A stretch of DNA of 8,791 nt, taken from assembly GCA_044360305.1 (NCBI GenBank), contig JBIKKQ010000143.1:1-8791 (forward strand), written 5' to 3'. Positions 4,168 to 8,791 of the stretch are shown piece after piece; position 1 is the first letter of the stretch, and every line of letters starts with the position of its first letter. Source of the stretch: QWPN01 sp044360305 (GTDB lineage Bacteria > Planctomycetota > Planctomycetia > Pirellulales > UBA1268). The position numbers and the translations under genes were made by a program. Below the pieces are notes generated by a model. It did not search any database and was not told where the DNA came from. It saw nothing but the letters and a program-made list of their open reading frames with translations.

Positions 4168-6690
4168 ATGGCACTGATGTCCCACCACGGCCCCAACCTC
4201 TACCAGCGGTACAGCGTGGGGATCATGGCGGTCCTGGTGTTCCTCCTGCCCCTGGTGGTGGTAGGGGCGATCCGGGCCAAGGGAAACAACCGCAACGACG
4301 TGAAGGGCTGGCTGCCCCTCGAATACCCGGAAACCCAGACCTACCGGTTTTTCCGCCAGAATTTCGCCGGCGAGGAGTTCATCCTCGTCAGTTGGGACGG
4401 CTGCACGATGGCCGATCCCCGCCTGGAAATGCTGGCCAGGAAGCTGATTCCGCCCCCCCAGGAGGCCTGGCGGATCGACCGGCCGGCCTACTTCAAGTCC
4501 GCCCAGACCGGTCCCCGGGCGGTTGACCGGATGAGCGAACCTCCGCTGAAGCTCGACCCCTCCGAGGCGGTCGAGCGGCTGGAGGGGGCCCTGATCGGGC
4601 CGGCCCCGGCCGGCCAGGCGGACGCCGACACCGACTTTGCCACCCGGCAGACCTGCCTGGTGCTGACCCTGGGCGACACCGCCCGGGCCAACCTCCACGC
4701 CGCCATCGACGAGATCCGCAAGGTGGCGACCACGGAGCTGAACATCCCCGAGCACCAGCTCCATATGGGGGGCCCCCCGGTGGACAACGTCTCCATCGAC
4801 AAGGCCGGCCAGACGAGCGTCACGATCCTGTTCGGGCTCTCGCTGGTGGTCGGCTTCTTCGTCAGTTGGTGGAGCCTGAAGAGCAAGGCCCTGGTGGCGA
4901 TGGTGCTGGCGTCGGGTGTGTACAGCATGTTCGCCAGCCTGGCGGTCGTCTGGTACTCGGGCTACCCGGTCGATGCGATCCTGCTGACGATGCCGTCGCT
5001 GGTCTACGTCGCCACGACCTCGGGCGCGATCCACCTCGCCAACTACTACCGCGACCAGCTCGCCGAGACCGGCGTCCAGGAAGGTGCGGCCGGCCGGGCG
5101 GTGCACCACGCCCTCCTCCCGCTGTCGCTGGCCACGGGCACGACGGCCATCGGCCTGGCGACGCTGGCGGTGAGCGAGCTCGTGCCGATCCGGATGTTCG
5201 GAATTTTTTCGGCCGCGGGCGTCGTGGTCAGCTTCCTGATCCTCGTCACGCTGATGCCCGCGGCGCTGGAGCTCTTTCCGCCGAAGCTGCGCCGGGCGGA
5301 CAGCGAGGGGGAGGCGCTCGCCAACTGGAAGCCGATCGAGTCGAGCCCGTGGTGGCGTGTCGGCCAGTGGATCACCGGCCATCATGCCCTCGTGACCTGC
5401 GCCTGCCTGGCGGTGATGGCCGGGGTCGGATACGGCATGACGCGGGTCGAGAGCAGCGTGCAGTTGATGCGGCTGTTCTCGCCGAACGCCCGGATCCGCC
5501 AGGACTACAAGTGGCTGGAGCGGACGCTCGGCCCGCTCGTGCCGATGGAGATCCTCGTCCGGATCGACGACGATGCCTGCCGGCTCAATCTCCTCGAGCG
5601 GATGGAGCTCGTGGGGAAGATCCAGCGCGAGATCGCCGGGCTCGACGAGGTCGGCAGTTCGCTCTCCACGCTCACCTTCGCCCCCAGCCTGGAGGCCGGT
5701 TCGTCGGGGGGCCTGGGCGGCGCGGGGGGCCGGCTGTTCGGCGACCCGGCGAAACTCCGGCGCAGCGTGCTGCGCAAGCGGCTGGAGGCCAATCGCGACG
5801 CCCTCCTCTCCGGTGACTACCTGCGCGAGGCCCGGGTCGCCGACGCCGAAGGCGGCGAGCGGACCGAGCAGTTGTGGCGGATCAGCGCCCGCGTCAGCGC
5901 CGTCAAGGAGGTCGATTACGCCCTGTTCAAGCAGGACCTGCGGAGCAAGGTGGACCCGATTCTCGCCACCCTGGCGGCCAACGACGTGCAGGGCGTGAGC
6001 GTCGATTACACCGGCCTCGTGCCGCTGGTCTACAAGGCCCAGCATTCGCTCCTCGACGGCCTGCAGATCGGCTTCGTCTGGGACTTCGTGATCATCGTGG
6101 TGGTGATGATCCTCCTCTGCCGGGCGGCCTCGGCCGGCCTCGTGCTCCTGCTGCCGGCCGCCTTCCCCGCGGTGATGGTGTTCGGCGGCATGGGCTGGGG
6201 CAACGCCGCCCTCAAGTCGCTCGACCTCGGCACGCTGCTCATCGACATCGGCACGGTGATGGCCCCGAGCGTGGCGCTCGGCGTGACGGTGGACGACGTC
6301 GTCCACTTCATGCTCTGGTTCCGGCGCGGCATCGCCGACGGCCTCGACCGCAAGGAGGCGACGATGCTCGCCTACAAGGGCTGCGCCCGGGCGATGTACC
6401 AGAGCTGGGGCGTGATCGGCATCGGCCTGTCGGTGTTCTCGCTGTCGCCGTTCGGCCCCACCCAGCGGTTCGGCTACATGATGCTCTCGATGCTGACGAT
6501 CGCGCTGGTGGGCAACCTCGTCTTCCTGCCGGCCCTGCTCTCCGGGCCGCTGGGGGCGGTGTTCGGCTGGAGCGTGCTGCGGATCGAGCGCAAGAAGGCT
6601 GGGCGGCGGCTGAAGACCGACCCCGGCAGCGACGCCCTGCCGCCGCCGCACGTCGTCCCCGGCCCCGCCAAGCAGGTCGTCCACGCCTGA
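4168..6690 (+). CDS. RND superfamily exporter, MMPL/HAE3-like
   Basis: This is an 840-residue inner-membrane transporter of the RND superfamily, driven by proton flow; its substrate cannot be told, though lipids or hydrophobic compounds are common in this subgroup. The two-halved design is clear: TM1 (about 17-36), a first outer loop (37-215), five membrane spans (217-368), a second lead span (about 405-424), a second loop (425-630), then five more spans (about 633-793) and a basic, Pro-rich tail. The second half carries the relay motif GVTVDDVVHFMLWFRRG (705-721); the matching site in the first half, TSGAIHLANYYRD (284-296), has no acidic residue inside the membrane. No good Shine-Dalgarno site is visible, and ATG 4177 (MSHHGPN) is an equally possible start. 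Codon choice changes near 4800. No adaptor or outer-membrane gene is adjacent. Confidence 0.9.
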   Translation: MALMSHHGPNLYQRYSVGIMAVLVFLLPLVVVGAIRAKGNNRNDVKGWLPLEYPETQTYRFFRQNFAGEEFILVSWDGCTMADPRLEMLARKLIPPPQEAWRIDRPAYFKSAQTGPRAVDRMSEPPLKLDPSEAVERLEGALIGPAPAGQADADTDFATRQTCLVLTLGDTARANLHAAIDEIRKVATTELNIPEHQLHMGGPPVDNVSIDKAGQTSVTILFGLSLVVGFFVSWWSLKSKALVAMVLASGVYSMFASLAVVWYSGYPVDAILLTMPSLVYVATTSGAIHLANYYRDQLAETGVQEGAAGRAVHHALLPLSLATGTTAIGLATLAVSELVPIRMFGIFSAAGVVVSFLILVTLMPAALELFPPKLRRADSEGEALANWKPIESSPWWRVGQWITGHHALVTCACLAVMAGVGYGMTRVESSVQLMRLFSPNARIRQDYKWLERTLGPLVPMEILVRIDDDACRLNLLERMELVGKIQREIAGLDEVGSSLSTLTFAPSLEAGSSGGLGGAGGRLFGDPAKLRRSVLRKRLEANRDALLSGDYLREARVADAEGGERTEQLWRISARVSAVKEVDYALFKQDLRSKVDPILATLAANDVQGVSVDYTGLVPLVYKAQHSLLDGLQIGFVWDFVIIVVVMILLCRAASAGLVLLLPAAFPAVMVFGGMGWGNAALKSLDLGTLLIDIGTVMAPSVALGVTVDDVVHFMLWFRRGIADGLDRKEATMLAYKGCARAMYQSWGVIGIGLSVFSLSPFGPTQRFGYMMLSMLTIALVGNLVFLPALLSGPLGAVFGWSVLRIERKKAGRRLKTDPGSDALPPPHVVPGPAKQVVHA

Positions 6691-6704
6691 CGGCTGTGCG
6701 ATGC

Positions 6705-6720
6705 GCCCCACCGGAGGGGC
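6705..6720 (+). terminator. Weak GC hairpin after the RND transporter gene
   Basis: GCCCC (6705-6709) and GGGGC (6716-6720) pair around the six-base loop ACCGGA, 15 bases after the stop codon. No T-run follows, so it is not a standard intrinsic terminator. It could be an RNA-stability or pause element, or chance in GC-rich DNA. Confidence 0.25.
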
Positions 6721-6795
6721 AGACCCGACAGCACGGCAGAAGCCGGCCGAACGGGCGTCGCACCCCGGCGGGCATCCGGGTGGTAGAGTTGGGTC

Positions 6796-8031
6796 ATGCC
6801 ATCTCCCGACATGCTGCCCGCTCCCGCCGCCTCCGGCCTGCCGGTCGCCACCGTGATCCTCAAGCCGAAGCGGGCCCGGCCGTTCTTCGGCCGCCACCCC
6901 TGGGTGCTCGACGCCGCGGTGGCCCGGGTCGAGGGGAGCCCGGCGGACGGTGACGTGGTCGATCTCGCCACCCACGAGGGCCGGTTCGTGGCCCGCGGCC
7001 TGTGGAACTCGGCGAGCCGGCTGCGGGTGCGGCTCTACACGTTCGCGGCCGAGGTGCAGCTCGACGACGCCCTCTGGCGGGCCCGGCTGGAGTCTGCCGT
7101 CGCCCTGCGGCGGTCGCTTGGCCTCGACGCCCGCGAGGGGGCGGCCCGGCTCGTCAACAGCGAGGGGGATGACCTCTCGGGGCTCGTCGTCGATCGCTAC
7201 GGCGACTACCTCGCCGTCCAGGTGACGGCGCTGGCGATGGCCCGGCGGCTCGACACGCTCGCCGACACGCTCATGGACCTCGTGACGCCGCGCGGGATTT
7301 TGCTTCGCGGCGCCGACCGCGGGCTCGCCAAACTCGAGGGCCTGCAGCTGCCCGACCGGCTGCTGCGGGGCGCGGCCCCGGACGGGCCGATCTTCGTCCG
7401 CGAGTACGGCCTGACGTTCGGCGTCGACCTCACCGAGGGGCAGAAGACCGGGTACTACCTCGACCAGCGGGACAACCGCCAGGCCGCCGCCCGGTATGCG
7501 CGGGGCCGACGCGTGCTCGACATGTTCTGCTACTCAGGGGGCTTCGCCGTGGCCTGTGCCGTCTCCGGTGGGGCGCGAAGCGTGCTGGCCGTTGACGGCA
7601 GCAGCCGGGCGGCGGCGCTGGCGAGGGCCAACGCCGACATGAACGGCGCGGCCAACGTGGCCGTCGAGACGGCCGACGCGTTCGAGAAGCTCGACGCCCT
7701 GCGCAATGGCGGCGAGCGGTTCGGGATGGTGATCCTCGACCCGCCGAAATTCGCCCGCAGTCGGGCCACGGCCGAGGACGCGCTCCGCGCCTACCATCGC
7801 ATCAACCGCGTCGGCGTCGATCTGCTGGAGCCCGGCGGGATCCTCGTCACCTGCTCCTGCTCCGGCTCCGTGTCGCGGGACCAGTTCCTGGAGATGCTCG
7901 GCGGTGTGGCCCAGCGGGCCGGCCGGTCGCTGCAGTTCCTCGAATGCCGCGGGGCCGCTCCCGACCATCCGGTGTCGGCGAGCTGCCTGGAGGGGGAGTA
8001 TCTCAAGTGCGTGATCGCCCGCGTCGCCTGA
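6796..8031 (+). CDS. rlmI: Class I SAM-dependent rRNA methyltransferase, RlmI family (23S rRNA m5C)
   Basis: By family this enzyme methylates carbon 5 of a cytosine in 23S rRNA (C1962 in E. coli), using S-adenosylmethionine in the cytoplasm. Its 411 residues are close to E. coli RlmI (396). An N-terminal PUA-like RNA-binding domain (about 19-95) carries PFFGRHPWVLDAAV (29-42) and GLWNSASRLRVRLY (68-81). A middle domain contains NSEGDDLSGLVVDRYGDYLA (121-140). The catalytic Rossmann domain shows TEGQKTGYYLDQRDNR (213-228), SAM motif I VLDMFCYSGGFAVACA (240-255), VDGSS (266-270), motif IV DPPKF (315-319) and the TCSCSG segment (352-357) with the presumed catalytic cysteine. ATG 6796 has no clear Shine-Dalgarno site; ATG 6811 would remove five residues. 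RlmI versus a close paralogue is not certain, but the fold and reaction class are. Confidence 0.88.
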   Translation: MPSPDMLPAPAASGLPVATVILKPKRARPFFGRHPWVLDAAVARVEGSPADGDVVDLATHEGRFVARGLWNSASRLRVRLYTFAAEVQLDDALWRARLESAVALRRSLGLDAREGAARLVNSEGDDLSGLVVDRYGDYLAVQVTALAMARRLDTLADTLMDLVTPRGILLRGADRGLAKLEGLQLPDRLLRGAAPDGPIFVREYGLTFGVDLTEGQKTGYYLDQRDNRQAAARYARGRRVLDMFCYSGGFAVACAVSGGARSVLAVDGSSRAAALARANADMNGAANVAVETADAFEKLDALRNGGERFGMVILDPPKFARSRATAEDALRAYHRINRVGVDLLEPGGILVTCSCSGSVSRDQFLEMLGGVAQRAGRSLQFLECRGAAPDHPVSASCLEGEYLKCVIARVA

Positions 8032-8067
8032 CCGGCGGCGGGGCGGTCGGCCTGCGGGATCACGGCT

Positions 8068-8096
8068 TTCGTGCGCACGTCGCGCCGGTGTACGAT
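8068..8096 (+). promoter_or_regulatory. Candidate promoter before the nucleotidyltransferase-like gene
   Basis: TACGAT (8091-8096) is a good -10 (T, A, A and T positions match) inside a 122-base gap. The hexamer 17 bases upstream, TTCGTG (8068-8073), is a poor -35. The start would be near 8103, giving a leader of about 50 bases that ends in a strong Shine-Dalgarno site. It suggests that this gene is transcribed separately from the methyltransferase. Confidence 0.4.
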
Positions 8097-8138
8097 CGGG
8101 CGTCGGCGGCCGACTCTCCCGTACCGCCGCCGCCGACT

Positions 8139-8144
8139 GGGAGG
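8139..8144 (+). promoter_or_regulatory. Strong ribosome binding site that fixes a GTG start
   Basis: GGGAGG lies nine bases before GTG 8154. It is the best Shine-Dalgarno match in the window and is the reason for choosing 8154 over in-frame starts as far upstream as 7944, which would overlap the methyltransferase gene and add a Pro/Arg-rich, non-conserved-looking extension. Confidence 0.6.
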
Positions 8145-8153
8145 CTTCCGCCC

Positions 8154-8741
8154 GTGGCCGTCGAGCTTCGCGAGTTTTCCTGGGACAGGATGGTGGAAGC
8201 CGTGCAAGCCGTTCGCGAACGGGCCCTGCGGGCCACCGCGGCCCTGGAACGGGCCGGCATCCCCTACGCCATGGCCGGCGGCAACGCCGTCGCGGCGTGG
8301 GTGGCCCGGGTCGATCGGGCCGCCGTGCGAAACACGCAGGACGTCGACATCCTCGTCCGCCGCAGCGATCTGGCCGCCGTCACGACCGCCCTCGAGGGGG
8401 CGGGCTTCGTCCGGGCCACGGTGATGGACGTCGTCTGCTTCATCGACGGTCCGCAGGGCAGCCCGCGGGACGCCGTGCACCTGCTGTTCGCCGGCGAGAA
8501 GGTCCGCGAATCGTATCCGCTGCCGACGGCCGACGTGACGGAACGGGTGGCCGCCGACGACTATGCCATCGTCTCGCTCGAGGCCCTCGTGCGGATGAAG
8601 CTCAACTCGTTCCGCCGCAAGGATCAGGTCCACCTGCTCGACCTGCTCTCCCTCGGCCTCGTCGACGCCGGCTGGCTGTCGCGGCTGGTGCCGGAGCACG
8701 CCACCCGGCTGCGGCAGCTCCTCGACGATCCGGACGGCTGA
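8154..8741 (+). CDS. Nucleotidyltransferase-fold protein (AbiEii/DUF-type), function unknown
   Basis: This 195-residue protein resembles small stand-alone nucleotidyltransferase-fold proteins. A helix (11-34) leads to IPYAMAGGNAVAAW (36-49), the family's 'GG.A....' nucleotide-site turn. Then comes NTQDVDILVRRSDL (60-73), with D63 and D65 as the metal-binding DxD pair, and later RDAVHLLFAGEKVR (105-118). The tail VSLEALVRMKLNSFRRKDQVHLLDLL (140-165) matches the C-terminal helices of these proteins ('LE.Li.MKL.a.R.KD..Hl.Dl'). The third acidic residue expected on the following strand is not obvious; H109 sits near that place. Relatives include AbiEii-type toxins and aminoglycoside/tRNA nucleotidyltransferases, but no antitoxin gene is adjacent, so a toxin role is not supported. 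GTG 8154 is chosen for its strong ribosome binding site. The substrate is unknown. Confidence 0.78.
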   Translation: MAVELREFSWDRMVEAVQAVRERALRATAALERAGIPYAMAGGNAVAAWVARVDRAAVRNTQDVDILVRRSDLAAVTTALEGAGFVRATVMDVVCFIDGPQGSPRDAVHLLFAGEKVRESYPLPTADVTERVAADDYAIVSLEALVRMKLNSFRRKDQVHLLDLLSLGLVDAGWLSRLVPEHATRLRQLLDDPDG

Positions 8742-8774
8742 CCTCTGCGTTCCGTGACCTGCGCGTCCCCTTTT

Positions 8775-8791
8775 CCCCTGCCGGTCAGGGG
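8775..8791 (+). terminator. Hairpin at the window edge, possible terminator
   Basis: CCCCTG (8775-8780) and CAGGGG (8786-8791) pair perfectly around the five-base loop CCGGT, 34 bases after the nucleotidyltransferase stop. TTTT precedes the left arm (8771-8774); the bases after the right arm lie outside the window, so neither a longer stem nor a T-run can be checked. Confidence 0.4.

Noticed and set aside
3769..6975. A minus-strand open frame of 1068 codons opposite the RND gene
   Set aside because: Its translation is dominated by His, Arg, Gly, Asp and Pro with no domain or membrane pattern, while the plus strand has a clear RND protein; long antisense frames are normal in DNA this GC-rich.
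8154..8741. AbiE-like toxin-antitoxin or abortive-infection module
   Set aside because: Only the nucleotidyltransferase-like protein is visible; no antitoxin gene precedes it, and the next gene lies outside the window.
1..8791. Search for tRNA, rRNA, CRISPR arrays, insertion sequences, attachment sites
   Set aside because: No cloverleaf-like segment, spaced repeats, transposase or terminal inverted repeats were seen; almost all of the window is coding.

Overview
The window is very GC-rich (about 70% by eye), gene-dense and entirely plus-stranded: eight protein genes and no RNA gene, mobile element or CRISPR that I can support. The gene types suggest a chromosomal segment of a planctomycete (Pirellulales-like): an Lgt with an extra N-terminal membrane segment, an ECF sigma factor with a long single-pass anti-sigma partner, a large two-halved RND/MMPL exporter, and many GTG starts and ATGA overlaps. 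This assignment is an inference from style, not from a search.

Layout. (1) 1-292: the C-terminal end of panC (pantoate-beta-alanine ligase), overlapping by ATGA with (2) lgt, 289-1377, the lipoprotein diacylglyceryl transferase. (3) 1378-1477: a regulatory gap holding a possible housekeeping promoter and a convincing ECF-type promoter (GGAACTT, then TCCATA after 17 bases). (4) 1478-3937: three overlapping genes, an ECF sigma factor (GTG start), a cysteine-free single-pass anti-sigma factor with a long, low-complexity outer part, and a CDGSH iron-sulfur protein. (5) 3938-4167: a 230-base gap with a weak promoter and a 13-base palindrome. (6) 4168-6690: an RND/MMPL-family transporter. (7) 6796-8031: an RlmI-type 23S rRNA cytosine-C5 methyltransferase. 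(8) 8154-8741: a small nucleotidyltransferase-fold protein with its own strong Shine-Dalgarno site, followed by a hairpin cut off by the window edge.

How the genes relate. panC and lgt look co-transcribed, but the link is operonic rather than biochemical. The sigma/anti-sigma/CDGSH genes are physically coupled and appear self-regulated by the sigma factor, so they form the most interesting unit: an envelope-stress circuit carrying a redox-capable Fe-S protein. The RND exporter, rRNA methyltransferase and nucleotidyltransferase have separate upstream regions and no visible functional link to it.

The oddest observations are the ECF promoter, the sigma/anti-sigma/CDGSH coupling, a 60-residue internal repeat in Lgt, a change in codon choice part-way through the RND gene, and a nucleotidyltransferase with only two obvious catalytic carboxylates.
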